Source: Bacteroidales bacterium
GTDB lineage: Bacteria > Bacteroidota > Bacteroidia > Bacteroidales > F082
Direction: 5' to 3'
Assembly (NCBI GenBank): GCA_017460915.1
Contig: JAFUAA010000049.1
Span: forward strand, 144,547 to 208,546
Length of the DNA stretch: 64,000 bases
The notes beneath the pieces were generated by a model. That model had not been told where the DNA came from. It made no database searches and saw only the letters and a program-made list of their open reading frames with translations. The number at the start of each line of letters is the position of its first letter. The stretch's first letter is position 1. Positions 42,264-50,576 of the stretch are shown here, piece after piece. Made by a program: the position numbers and the translations under genes.

Positions 42264-42518
42264 TTATGCCAATTTGTTCGTGAACTTCGTCAACTTCGAC
42301 TTCAGGTTGGCGGCCTTGTTCTTGTGGATGATGCCACGCTTAGCGACCTTGTCAATGATGGAATACATCTTCGAAAGCTGGCTTTCGGCTTCCGACTTGC
42401 TGGTCAAAGCTCTGAACTTCTTCATTTCGTTACGCATGTTCTTGGCATAGTAACGGTTGTGCAAACGTCTCTTTTCAGTTTGACGGACTCTCTTGATTGC
42501 GTCTTTGTGATTTGCCAT
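42264..42518 (-). CDS. rpsT: 30S ribosomal protein S20
   Basis: An 84-residue S20: MANHKDAIKRVRQTEKRRLH, NRYYAKNMRNEMKKFRAL and AAKRGIIHKNKAANLKSKLT-type C-terminus. Own promoter and terminator. Binds 16S rRNA; typical size. Confidence 0.97.
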   Translation of the reverse strand: MANHKDAIKRVRQTEKRRLHNRYYAKNMRNEMKKFRALTSKSEAESQLSKMYSIIDKVAKRGIIHKNKAANLKSKLTKFTNKLA

Positions 42519-42563
42519 ATCTATTATTCCTTATTGCTTATTTATTCTTCTTGAATCGGGCTG

Positions 42564-42593
42564 CAAAATTACAACTTTTCCGCGAATTGCCAA
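42564..42593 (-). promoter_or_regulatory. Promoter of rpsT
   Basis: TTGG (42590-42593) and TAATTTTG (42564-42571) on the minus strand, 18 bases apart. It lies in the last codons of the upstream mtaB gene. Confidence 0.7.
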
Positions 42594-43924
42594 CCGATTT
42601 GACGAAAAAAATCCGATAAATATTTTAAATCGTTGATTAAAAGTGCTTTAAATGCCATTTTCTCTTCGTTCTCCCGATGAATAATCTCGCCGAGCTTGAT
42701 ATTAATAAAGGTGTTGCGCTCAATGCCTTTCCCCTCTGCGACGATGGGAAGATAGTTTTCGCCATAGCCACGCGCGATGCCTTTCCTGTCGATGCGTTCA
42801 ATGAGCATCCTTTGGTTGCGGCCTTGCATCATCTCGAAATACTTGGTCTTGTTTTCCAGCGAAATCTGCCGCATTACCTCGCTGCGTTCGGTTTTCACTT
42901 TCTCTGGCACTTGGTCAGGCATCGTGGCGGCTTTGGTACCTGTGCGCACCGAGTATTTGAAGGTGTGGATGTGGCTGAATCCGATTTCGCGGGCAAAGTC
43001 GCAGCTTTCCTTGAAGGTCTGCTCGGTCTCGCCTGGAAAACCGACGATGATGTCGGTGGTGAGGTTGAAGTCGGGGCGCGCGGCCTTGATGCGTTGGCAC
43101 ATGTCGCGGAATTGCGCCACAGTGTAGAAGCGGTGCATCCGTTTCAGCGTGTCGTCGGATCCGCTTTGTAGGCAGATATGCATGTGCGGTGCCATTTTCT
43201 CGTGTTGCAACAGGGCGAGGAAATGGTCGCTGAACTGGTCAGGCTCGATGGAGGAGACGCGCACGCGGAAGTCGCCGTCAATGTTGAGGATGTTCTCTAC
43301 AAGTTGTTCAAAATGAGTGTTCTCGTATTGGTATCTGCCCATGTTGACACCTGTCAGCACGACCTCCTTGAAGCCGTGGTCAACGACTTCGCGCACATTA
43401 TTATAGATGTCCTCGGCGGAACGGCTCGTCGAGCGGCCGCGCACCATCGGGATGATGCAGTAGGAGCAGAAGTTGTTGCAGCCGTCGTGGATTTTGATAA
43501 GGCTACGGGTGTGGAAGGTGTCGAAGGCGGGCTGGTAGCTGAACAGGTTGCGGTCGTAGCCCTCGGGGTCGCTGTGGCCGTTCTTGAAATGCTCGTCGAT
43601 GATGTCGAAGAGCGCCGATTTGCGCTCATTGTCAATGACATAGTCGGCAATGCCCGATTGCAACAACTCTTCTTTCCTATGGTTGACCATGCACCCAGTC
43701 ACGGCAATCAAGGCCTCGGGATGTTTCCTTCGGATCTGATGGATGGCCTGACGGCATTTCTGGTCACTCGTGTTGGTAACGGTGCAGGTGTTCACGATGT
43801 AGGCATCTGCTTCGCCATCGCTTTCGGCAATGTCGTAGCCCGCCGCCTTGAAGTGCGACGCCAAAGCGTCGGTTTCATACAGATTGACACGGCAACCTAG
43901 GGTTTTGAAGGCGATTTTTGTCAT
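42569..43924 (-). CDS. mtaB: tRNA t6A37 methylthiotransferase
   Basis: A 451-residue radical-SAM methylthiotransferase. TLGCRVNLYETDAL holds the first N-terminal cysteine, NTCTVTNTSDQKCRQ the second and CMVNHRKE the third (UPF0004 cluster). The radical-SAM CxxxCxxC is CNNFCSYCIIPMVRGR. TRAM domain at the C-terminus. It converts t6A37 to ms2t6A in ANN-reading tRNAs. A MiaB paralog lies 1.5 kb away, and the CRVN rather than CQMN motif separates them. Clean length. Confidence 0.92.
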   Translation of the reverse strand: MTKIAFKTLGCRVNLYETDALASHFKAAGYDIAESDGEADAYIVNTCTVTNTSDQKCRQAIHQIRRKHPEALIAVTGCMVNHRKEELLQSGIADYVIDNERKSALFDIIDEHFKNGHSDPEGYDRNLFSYQPAFDTFHTRSLIKIHDGCNNFCSYCIIPMVRGRSTSRSAEDIYNNVREVVDHGFKEVVLTGVNMGRYQYENTHFEQLVENILNIDGDFRVRVSSIEPDQFSDHFLALLQHEKMAPHMHICLQSGSDDTLKRMHRFYTVAQFRDMCQRIKAARPDFNLTTDIIVGFPGETEQTFKESCDFAREIGFSHIHTFKYSVRTGTKAATMPDQVPEKVKTERSEVMRQISLENKTKYFEMMQGRNQRMLIERIDRKGIARGYGENYLPIVAEGKGIERNTFINIKLGEIIHRENEEKMAFKALLINDLKYLSDFFRQIGWQFAEKL

Positions 43925-43978
43925 TTTTTCACTGTTGGTTAATGTTTTGCTGCATTTTTTTCAATCAAAATCGGCGAG

Positions 43979-45316
43979 TTATAACAATCCCGTCATGTAA
44001 ACGGGCACAAGTGAGGTCTCTTTGTCCTTGCGAAGGTCTTTGGTGTAGACAAGGTAACGGTTGCCAATCCGCGAGGCGTGTTTTTTGCAGAACTCATCAA
44101 GCGAGCGGTGGGTGTTGTAGCCTTCAGACTTGACTTCAACAGGACAAATCTTGGCTCTACGAGACAAAAGGAAATCGACCTCATAAAGGTGCCTGTTCTC
44201 ATCGGGAAAGGTGTAATAAAACAATTGGTTGCCAGCCGCGACGAGCATTTGTGCCACCATGTTTTCATACACATAACCCAGATTGGCCTTCAGGCTGTCG
44301 TTAAGCAGTTTTTGGTATATGACATTTTCAGTAAAATCTTTGTCCCAGAAGGCCAAAGTCACAAACAGACCCGTGTCGGCGATGAACATTTTGTAGGCTG
44401 AGCGGTTGGCGAACAAATCAAGCCCAACATTAGGGTCGTTGGCGTGATAGCACACATTCACCGTTTTGCTGTCTTGCATCATGAAAACGAGGTCGTCTAA
44501 TTGTTCGGCGCGGGTCTTGTTGATGATCGTCGAGGGTTGGAAACGGTTGGCATTGCTGGTCAATTGCGAGGGTATTGCCATAAACAGGGCTGTTGCTTTT
44601 CCCGTCTTGTCAATTTTCTGGAAATCATTTCGATACAAACGAATGATGCCCCTTTTGACTTTATCGACTGCCGACAAGTCTTTGGTGTCGATGTATTTGC
44701 TCACCGCTTGAGGCATTCCTCCAACAAGCATGTAGAGGCGAAAGTCTCTCATCAGTTTGCGGTTGACGGCATCGCCAAATCCTCGCTTCTTTTGCCATGC
44801 TTCGTGCAACAAGTCCATAGTGCTTTCGTTACCCAATGCCCACAAAAACTCCTCGTAATCCAAAGGATACATCTCCAACATATCTTCTTCCGAAGGGATG
44901 ATGATGCTTTCCACGTTCTTGTGGATGCTGATGAGCGATCCAGCCTCGATGTAGTCGTAGCGACCGTCTTCAACCAATGCTTTTATCGCTTGGCGTGCAA
45001 CGGGATATTTTTGCACCTCGTCAAAGATGATGGCCGTTTCCCGCTCATAAAGCGTGATGCCTTTGAGCAGTCGCAAACGGTTGAAAAAGAGGTTCATGTC
45101 CGACAAGTCCTCGAATAAAGCCTTTTCATCTTTTGACGCTTTTGAAAAGTCAAACAGGGCAAACGACTTGTATTCGTTTTGTGCAAACTGACGGACAAGT
45201 GTTGATTTGCCTACGCGCCTTGCTCCCTCAATCAAAAGTGCGGTTTCGCCTTGCGACTCTTGCTTCCATTGCAGCATTTTTTGGTATGCTTTTCGCCTAA
45301 AAATGTGTCCTGACAT
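43979..45316 (-). CDS. AAA ATPase with DUF4143 domain
   Basis: A 445-residue ATPase. Walker A LIEGARRVGKSTLVRQFAQN at about residues 28-47 and Walker B IIFDEVQKYP near residue 110, then the DUF4143 domain with SEGYNTHRSLDEFCKKHASR near the C-terminus. These stand-alone ATPases occur widely in gut Bacteroidota, often in accessory DNA, with unknown function (possible antitoxin/regulatory or defence role). The C-terminal nuclease-like fold (LLSRRAKICPVEVKS, with E/K) is intact. Direct repeats precede it at 45379-45428. Autonomously transcribed. Confidence 0.82.
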   Translation of the reverse strand: MSGHIFRRKAYQKMLQWKQESQGETALLIEGARRVGKSTLVRQFAQNEYKSFALFDFSKASKDEKALFEDLSDMNLFFNRLRLLKGITLYERETAIIFDEVQKYPVARQAIKALVEDGRYDYIEAGSLISIHKNVESIIIPSEEDMLEMYPLDYEEFLWALGNESTMDLLHEAWQKKRGFGDAVNRKLMRDFRLYMLVGGMPQAVSKYIDTKDLSAVDKVKRGIIRLYRNDFQKIDKTGKATALFMAIPSQLTSNANRFQPSTIINKTRAEQLDDLVFMMQDSKTVNVCYHANDPNVGLDLFANRSAYKMFIADTGLFVTLAFWDKDFTENVIYQKLLNDSLKANLGYVYENMVAQMLVAAGNQLFYYTFPDENRHLYEVDFLLSRRAKICPVEVKSEGYNTHRSLDEFCKKHASRIGNRYLVYTKDLRKDKETSLVPVYMTGLL

Positions 45317-45338
45317 TTCGTTTTCTTTTAATTTGCTG

Positions 45339-45346
45339 CAAAATTA
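45339..45346 (-). promoter_or_regulatory. -7 promoter box of the DUF4143 ATPase gene
   Basis: Minus-strand TAATTTTG, 22 bases before the ATG at 45316. Confidence 0.55.
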
Positions 45347-45378
45347 ATGTAAATCTATGCAATATAATTCAAAAAAAA

Positions 45379-45428
45379 AATGTTCCCTGAGCGCAATTTT
45401 CAAATCGTTGAATGTTCCCTGAGCGCAA
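45379..45428. repeat. 18-bp direct repeat upstream of the DUF4143 ATPase
   Basis: AATGTTCCCTGAGCGCAA occurs exactly at 45379-45396 and 45411-45428 (32-base period), ~33 bases upstream of the promoter box. Candidate regulator binding sites. Confidence 0.75.
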
Positions 45429-45456
45429 ATTTTGCCAAACTTGTTTTGTCTAACCT

Positions 45457-46839
45457 CTATACCAACTCTCCCTCAATCGACAGCGGCGAAGCCGATGTCA
45501 CTTTCACGTTTACGATTTGCCCGATGAGGCTGGTGTCGGTCGAGGCGAAGCGGATGACGATCTTGCCTTCGGTGTGGCCGGTCAGGTAGCCGCTCTTGCG
45601 GTCTTCGGTCTCCACCAGCATTTTCACGGTCTTGCCAATGAGGTTTTGGTTATAGACGAGGCTGTGCTTCATCAGCTCCTCGGTGAGGCGGTGGTAACGC
45701 TCGCGTTTCACCTCCTTGGGCACATCGTCTTCCCATTGCGAGGCCACGGCGCCAGGGCGCACGCTGTATTGCGCGATGAACGCCATGTTGTACTTGAAGT
45801 CCTCCATCGCCTTGCGTGTGTTCTCGAACTCTTCCTCGGTCTCGTGCGTGAAGCCCACGATGATGTCGGTGAAGATGGTGGCGGTGGGCAGTTTCTCGCG
45901 GATGGTCTCGATGATGTGGCGGTAAGTGGCCAGGTCGTGGTGGCGGTTCATGCGTTGCAGCATGTTCTCGTCGCCACTCTGGATGGGGATGTGAATCTGT
46001 TTGCCGAGGCAGTCGTATTGCGCCATCACCTCGATGACGTCGTCCTTCATGTCACGGGGGTGCGGCGCAGTGTAATACACCCAAAACTCCTTTCCTGAGG
46101 CCTTGCCAAACTCGCCAATGCGACGCAAAAGCTCCGTAAAATCAATCTCTTCGCCTTTCTTGTCGAGGCCGTAGGAATTGACGTTCTGTCCCAGCAGGGT
46201 GATGCTCTTGTAGCCTTTTTCGACCAGATTTTTCAGTTCGTCAAGGATTTCACTCGAAGGCCTCGAAACTTCGCGGCCACGGGTGTAAGGCACAGCGCAG
46301 TAGGTACAGAACTTGTTGCAGCCGTTTTGAATCGGGATAAACGCTTCAAAAGTAGAGGTTTGCGTTGGCTTGATGGACCAAAACCGGTCCATGTTGGCCG
46401 ACGGGTTGATTTTGTCGTCCTTGTGGAACAAAGGTGCCAAAGGCTTTACAACAGGCTGAATGTCAATTTCTTCTCCGTATTGCAGCGAGGCGGGCGTGAC
46501 GATGCCGTATTGCCGAATCATGTCGGGCAGCTTGGGCAGGTCGTTCATCGGGAAGACGAGGTCGAAAAGCTTGAGGAAACGCAAGCGGTCGGCGGGCAGC
46601 ACGCAGCCCGAAACGAAGGTAATGACGTTCTGGCGGTGCTTCATCGCGTTCCATTTCTCGATGCGGCCATACACCTTGTCGATGCCTTTTTGGCGCACCG
46701 AGCAGGCGATGATGCCGAGGATGGTGGCTTCCTCTTCGATGTCGGTCTCAATGAAACCCATGCCTCGCAGCACCGTGCGGACGCGCTCGGTGTCGCTGAG
46801 GTTCATCTGGCAGCCTAGGGGGAGGAGATAGTATTTCAT
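45457..46839 (-). CDS. miaB: tRNA i6A37 methylthiotransferase
   Basis: A 460-residue radical-SAM enzyme converting i6A37 to ms2i6A. LLPLGCQMNLSDTERVRTVL holds the first N-terminal cluster Cys, IACSVRQKGIDKVYGR the second, VSGCVLPADR the third. The radical-SAM motif is CNKFCTYCAVPYTRGREVSR. TRAM-like C-terminal domain (VKMLVETEDRKSGYLTG). The second Cys context (IIACSVRQ) is unusual versus the common NTCAIREKA but the Cys is present. Separate transcript from mtaB. Confidence 0.93.
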   Translation of the reverse strand: MKYYLLPLGCQMNLSDTERVRTVLRGMGFIETDIEEEATILGIIACSVRQKGIDKVYGRIEKWNAMKHRQNVITFVSGCVLPADRLRFLKLFDLVFPMNDLPKLPDMIRQYGIVTPASLQYGEEIDIQPVVKPLAPLFHKDDKINPSANMDRFWSIKPTQTSTFEAFIPIQNGCNKFCTYCAVPYTRGREVSRPSSEILDELKNLVEKGYKSITLLGQNVNSYGLDKKGEEIDFTELLRRIGEFGKASGKEFWVYYTAPHPRDMKDDVIEVMAQYDCLGKQIHIPIQSGDENMLQRMNRHHDLATYRHIIETIREKLPTATIFTDIIVGFTHETEEEFENTRKAMEDFKYNMAFIAQYSVRPGAVASQWEDDVPKEVKRERYHRLTEELMKHSLVYNQNLIGKTVKMLVETEDRKSGYLTGHTEGKIVIRFASTDTSLIGQIVNVKVTSASPLSIEGELV

Positions 46840-46849
46840 TCAGTTATCA

Positions 46850-47075
46850 GTTTGCAGTTGTTCAGTTTGCAGTTATCAGTTGTTCAGTTGTCGGTTGTAC
46901 GGCTGTCGCAATGCGGCAGCTGTACTTATTTGTACAGTGTCGGGGTGCTGCCCTAGGTCGCGATTACTATAATGTCGCCCTTCGGGCGAGGTGTCGGTCT
47001 TTTGCGGGGATCGAAATCCCCGATGTGATAGGGACACCCTTTGACCTCGTCGAATCTTCGATTCCAGGGCTTTGG
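46850..47075. repeat. Composite palindrome and heptamer-repeat region
   Basis: The 265-base gap upstream of miaB holds CAGTT-type tandem heptamers (46850-46895) and then several palindromes: CGCCCTTCGGGCG, GGGGATCGAAATCCCC and the paired GGTGTCGGTC ... GGGACACC. No gene is visible. Confidence 0.65.
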
Positions 47076-47104
47076 AATTGGACTGCAAAAATACGAATAT
47101 TTGT

Positions 47105-48067
47105 TCAGCCGTAAATCAAATTGACGATGTCCCGAAGGATTTCGTTACCCTCATCATAAGTGGGAGCATTTTTCGTGCTGCAACCTTTCAACAGTTTTTC
47201 CGCTTGTGCAATGATTTCAGTATCAAGGCAGTCTGAGGCAATTTGAACGCTGGTGATGATGGATTTCGCCTCGTCCACCTTCAGGGAAATTTCCACGCCG
47301 CCCCAGACAAATTGGGCTTTCTTGCTGGTCTCGAAATGTTCCCAACGACCGAAAAGGAAATCGTGGGACGAAATCTCCGATGTGATGGCCTGCACCTCGG
47401 GCATAATAATTAAGGTGTCGAAATCAATCACGGTGGCTTGGCCGCCGTAAACCTTTTCAAACGACTGAACCAGTGGCTGTTTGATGTTCTCCGAGGTGAG
47501 CTCGGGCGCGACTTCGCTCAAATTGATGACGCGACTAGCTACGCTCTTCACTCCGTTTTTCATCAGCTTGGCCTTGTTGACGATGAGGTAACGCTGCATC
47601 TTCTCGCCATCGGTCTTGATGAGCAGGGTGCCGTGGTGCAGGTCGTTGCGTTGGCCTTTCGCGAAGGCGTTGCCCGAGAATTTGCGTCCTTCGTAGGTGA
47701 GGTCGTTGCGTCCCGACATTTCAGTGTGCAAGCCGTATTTGAGCAAGGCCTCTTGTATGACGGACATCTGTTTCTTCAAATCGTAGAGCGACTTGTCGGC
47801 GACGAACGAGAAGTTGATGTTGCCCAAATCGTGATAGACGGCGCCGCCACCCGTGCCGCGTCGCATCAGGTGGCCGCCTTCGCTGAGGAGCAGTTGCACA
47901 TTGCATTCAGAGTAAGGGTTTTGGTGGTAGCCGATGACCACGGTCTGCTGGTTTTTCCAAAGATAAAGCGTAACGGTGTTTTCTTCCTGGTTATCAGTGA
48001 GATATTGCTCAACGGCGCGGTTGAGGTAAGGATTGTACTGGTTGCTGATGACGACTTGTAGTTTCAT
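47105..48067 (-). CDS. Lipoate--protein ligase
   Basis: A 320-residue LplA-like ligase. The start at 48067 (MKLQVVISNQYNPYLNRAVE) is chosen; the frame runs further upstream in the antisense of the next gene. Motifs: VIGYHQNPYSE, RRGTGGGAVYHDLGN, then FSGNAFAKGQRND with the Lys used for lipoyl-adenylate, and a C-terminal accessory domain. It attaches free lipoate or lipoyl-AMP to lipoyl-domain proteins such as the glycine cleavage H-protein. Next gene upstream is 13 bases away, so likely one operon. Confidence 0.9.
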   Translation of the reverse strand: MKLQVVISNQYNPYLNRAVEQYLTDNQEENTVTLYLWKNQQTVVIGYHQNPYSECNVQLLLSEGGHLMRRGTGGGAVYHDLGNINFSFVADKSLYDLKKQMSVIQEALLKYGLHTEMSGRNDLTYEGRKFSGNAFAKGQRNDLHHGTLLIKTDGEKMQRYLIVNKAKLMKNGVKSVASRVINLSEVAPELTSENIKQPLVQSFEKVYGGQATVIDFDTLIIMPEVQAITSEISSHDFLFGRWEHFETSKKAQFVWGGVEISLKVDEAKSIITSVQIASDCLDTEIIAQAEKLLKGCSTKNAPTYDEGNEILRDIVNLIYG

Positions 48068-48080
48068 ACAATGGAATGGT

Positions 48081-48623
48081 TTAGTAGATTTTAAGGTTAT
48101 CATATTTCGGCCCCAACAGCGCGTTGTCGGAATAGACGTGCAGGCTGTGCCCCGTTTCGCTGAGGCAGGTGAGACGATGGATATGGTTGGTGAATTTTCC
48201 GGCGTCACCGATGGCGTAAAGTCCCATTTGATGGTCAATGTTCAGGGTGTCGACTAATTTCAGTCCATCCTTGAAAGGCTCGAAGATTTCCACTTGGAAG
48301 CAGCCGTCGGCAAAAGTGTAGCCAGCGTATTGCGGGTGCGAATGAATGGAGGTGCGATTACCTTTTTGCCAAGCCATCACTATGGCTTCCCAGCCGCTCT
48401 CGTCGCGTCCGATGTGGTTGCGCGAATAGCCGTTGCCCACATAGTTGTTGAACTTGGTCAATGGGACTCGTTTCACATAGTCTAAAACATAATCTCGGAT
48501 TTTGTCGCCCATTTCGGTGTTGATTTCGCTGGCATTGACGATGGGCATCAAGCCTTCCATGAAGTTCTCGTAACCCGGAACAATCGTAATCTGTTTCGGA
48601 TAATCGTCTTGGATTTGTGACAT
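48081..48623 (-). CDS. Cysteine-dioxygenase-like cupin protein
   Basis: A 180-residue protein with the cupin metal motif TSIHSHPQYAGYTFADGCFQVE at about residues 86-107 (His-x-His) and a third His in NHIHRLTCLSETG. This matches the cysteine dioxygenase family, which oxidises cysteine to cysteinesulfinate with Fe(II) and O2. In a strict anaerobe the role would be odd, so another thiol or a non-oxygenase function is possible. Upstream of lplA by 13 bases. Iron-binding residues intact. Confidence 0.82.
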   Translation of the reverse strand: MSQIQDDYPKQITIVPGYENFMEGLMPIVNASEINTEMGDKIRDYVLDYVKRVPLTKFNNYVGNGYSRNHIGRDESGWEAIVMAWQKGNRTSIHSHPQYAGYTFADGCFQVEIFEPFKDGLKLVDTLNIDHQMGLYAIGDAGKFTNHIHRLTCLSETGHSLHVYSDNALLGPKYDNLKIY

Positions 48624-48742
48624 AGTAGTTGTGTTTTTTGTTAGGATGATAGAATTGTAAATTAACGTACTATCACAACGAACGGACTAATTGTTTATTG
48701 TACGAATGCGTTTTTTTATTGTGTTTTTGGTGGGATTTGGGT

Positions 48743-48790
48743 AAAAACAAAAACCCTAACTCTGATTTTCAACGAGTTAGGGTTTGCTTT
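48743..48790 (-). terminator. Terminator of tRNA-Glu
   Basis: Stem AACCCTAACTC / GAGTTAGGGTT with a T-rich minus-strand tail, just past the tRNA 3' end. Confidence 0.85.
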
Positions 48791-48792
48791 TG

Positions 48793-48866
48793 TAGTCTCT
48801 CCGGGATTTGAACCCGAGTTACCAGGATGAAAACCTGACGTCCTGACCAGACTAGACGAAGAGACC
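48793..48866 (-). tRNA. tRNA-Glu (anticodon TTC)
   Basis: A 74-nt cloverleaf on the minus strand. Acceptor GGTCTCT pairs with AGAGACT, anticodon loop TTTTCAT with anticodon TTC in the stem CAGG/CCTG, T arm around GGTTCAAATCCC. CCA is not encoded, so it is added by enzyme. The first pair G-T is a wobble. Normal host gene. Confidence 0.95.
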
Positions 48867-48986
48867 ACTTCGTGTCGTTTTGACGGTGCAAAAGTAGACA
48901 AAATTTCGATACCTACAATGTTTTCTGTGAGAAATTTATCAACTTTTTTGTAATGAATTGATTTCTAAATAGATAAAAATGTATGA

Positions 48987-49784
48987 TTATTCAACGATAA
49001 GGGAAAATTGGAACAATTTGTTGCGCAATTGCTCAATCGGGGCGGTGTAAACGAAGGCTTCGTTCTTCACGATGTCGAGGATACCATAGCTCATTTTGAC
49101 CTCAATGCCCATCTTGAACCATTGGTTGTAGATGTCGAAACCGGCGCCCAGCTCGCCAGCCACATCAAAGCGTTTGGTGACCAGGTTGTTGATGAATTCT
49201 TCGCCATTGATGCTGTCTTTGTTGTCTTTCTGTGAGGCCAAGTCCAGTTTGGGGTTGACTCCACCGAAGACGTAGGCTCCGATGTTGTTGTAGCGTTTCG
49301 AGCGATACTTGATGTTGAGTGGGAATTCGACGAAGGTGGTGCCGATGGATTTCGTGAACGATTTCATTTCGATGTTGCCGTCTTTGCCTTTGATGGCAAG
49401 GTCGTATTGCATACGGCGTTCGCTGAAGCTCAGCGAAGGGATGAAGCGTAAGTCGAAATAACGGCCAAGACGTTTGCTGCCGATGATACCGACGGTGAAT
49501 CCTGGCGTTTGTCGCGTTTCCATGTTGTACACGTATATGCATTCCGTGTTGGGTACGCTATACTGGCCATTGGGCCATGAATCCGCAGGCAGGGCGATGT
49601 TTTGGTAGTTTTCGACCGTCTTCACGGTATACATCATTTGGTTGTAGGCAATCAGGAAGCCGAAATGATACGGCTCTTGCTCGTATTTTGGCAGATAGTG
49701 AACCACCCTTCTTTGGGCTTGTGCAGGAATGACGGTTGCTGAAAGCAACAGCGTGACAACCAATATTTTAAAAGCTTTTTTCAA
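48987..49784 (-). CDS. porT: T9SS component PorT-like outer-membrane protein
   Basis: A 265-residue predicted beta-barrel with signal peptide (MKKAFKILVVTLLLSATVIP, to AQA). YHFGFLIAYNQMMYTVKTVE, RLGRYFDLRFIPSLSFSERR and the barrel ending FSLIVE fit the PorT/SprT family. PorT is part of type IX secretion, matching the T9SS sorting domain at 34.6-37.1 kb. menG follows downstream; I recall porT next to ubiE/menG in other Bacteroidetes, which strengthens the call. Typical length. Function in the translocon is not fully defined. Confidence 0.82.
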   Translation of the reverse strand: MKKAFKILVVTLLLSATVIPAQAQRRVVHYLPKYEQEPYHFGFLIAYNQMMYTVKTVENYQNIALPADSWPNGQYSVPNTECIYVYNMETRQTPGFTVGIIGSKRLGRYFDLRFIPSLSFSERRMQYDLAIKGKDGNIEMKSFTKSIGTTFVEFPLNIKYRSKRYNNIGAYVFGGVNPKLDLASQKDNKDSINGEEFINNLVTKRFDVAGELGAGFDIYNQWFKMGIEVKMSYGILDIVKNEAFVYTAPIEQLRNKLFQFSLIVE

Positions 49785-49877
49785 GATAATGCGGTGTTGT
49801 TGATGTCCTTAAAACGCGTTTCTGTCGTTTTTATTGCGGCAAAACAGTGTGCAAAAATAGGAAATTTTGGAATTTGT

Positions 49878-50576
49878 TTATGCTTTGATGGCGCAATAGA
49901 GCATGGCGATGCCAAAACTCAACGTCTGAGTCTTGCATTTTAGAAGGCCATGTCTGGCCAGCATTTGTTGGAATGCATTGGGCTTGGGGAAACGCTCCAC
50001 GGATTCGGGGAGATAAGTGTAGGCACCCGCGTCTTTTGAGACCATTCGCCCAATTCTTGGAAGTATATGCTTGAAATAGCATCGATAAACTTGTTTCACT
50101 GGAAATTTTCTGGGCATGGAAAACTCAAGGATGCAAATCTTGCCATTTGGCTTTGTGACGCGGCTGATTTCCGAAAGGCCTTTCCCTAAATCCTCGAAAT
50201 TTCGGATGCCGAAAGCGCAGGTAACGGCATCAAAAGTGTCGTTTTCAAAGGGCAAGGCTGCTGCGTCACCATCTTGTATTATAACCTGATTCCCAATGTT
50301 TTGTTTCTTGATTTTTTCTTTGCCGATAGCCAGCATCTTTTCCGAAATGTCCATGCCGATGATTTGGGCTTGGGGATTTTGTTTTGCGAGCAAAACGGCC
50401 AAGTCGCCAGTGCCCGTGGCGAGGTCTAAGATGAGTTTTGGACTTTGCCTTGATGCTTCACGGGCGGTTTTTCGTCGCCATACCTTATCTATATTGAACG
50501 ACAGAAGGTGGTTGAGTCGGTCGTAATTCGGCGAGATGCAATCGAACATCGTTGCAATGGGGGAGGTGCTCATCAT
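49878..50576 (-). CDS. menG: Demethylmenaquinone methyltransferase
   Basis: A 232-residue UbiE/MenG SAM-dependent methyltransferase. LDLATGTGDLAVLLAKQNPQ (motif I), IGMDISEKMLAIGK, and AVTCAFGIRNFED (UbiE signature), plus GKICILEFSMPRKF. It methylates demethylmenaquinone to menaquinone for anaerobic respiration. It overlaps the GT9 gene by 4 bases and follows it in an operon; porT lies just downstream. The same enzyme is often called ubiE. Confidence 0.92.
   Translation of the reverse strand: MMSTSPIATMFDCISPNYDRLNHLLSFNIDKVWRRKTAREASRQSPKLILDLATGTGDLAVLLAKQNPQAQIIGMDISEKMLAIGKEKIKKQNIGNQVIIQDGDAAALPFENDTFDAVTCAFGIRNFEDLGKGLSEISRVTKPNGKICILEFSMPRKFPVKQVYRCYFKHILPRIGRMVSKDAGAYTYLPESVERFPKPNAFQQMLARHGLLKCKTQTLSFGIAMLYCAIKA

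Noticed and set aside
48793-48866. tRNA-Glu as phage attachment site
   Set aside because: No integrase or partial tRNA duplicate nearby; the prophage here is Mu-type and does not use tRNA sites.
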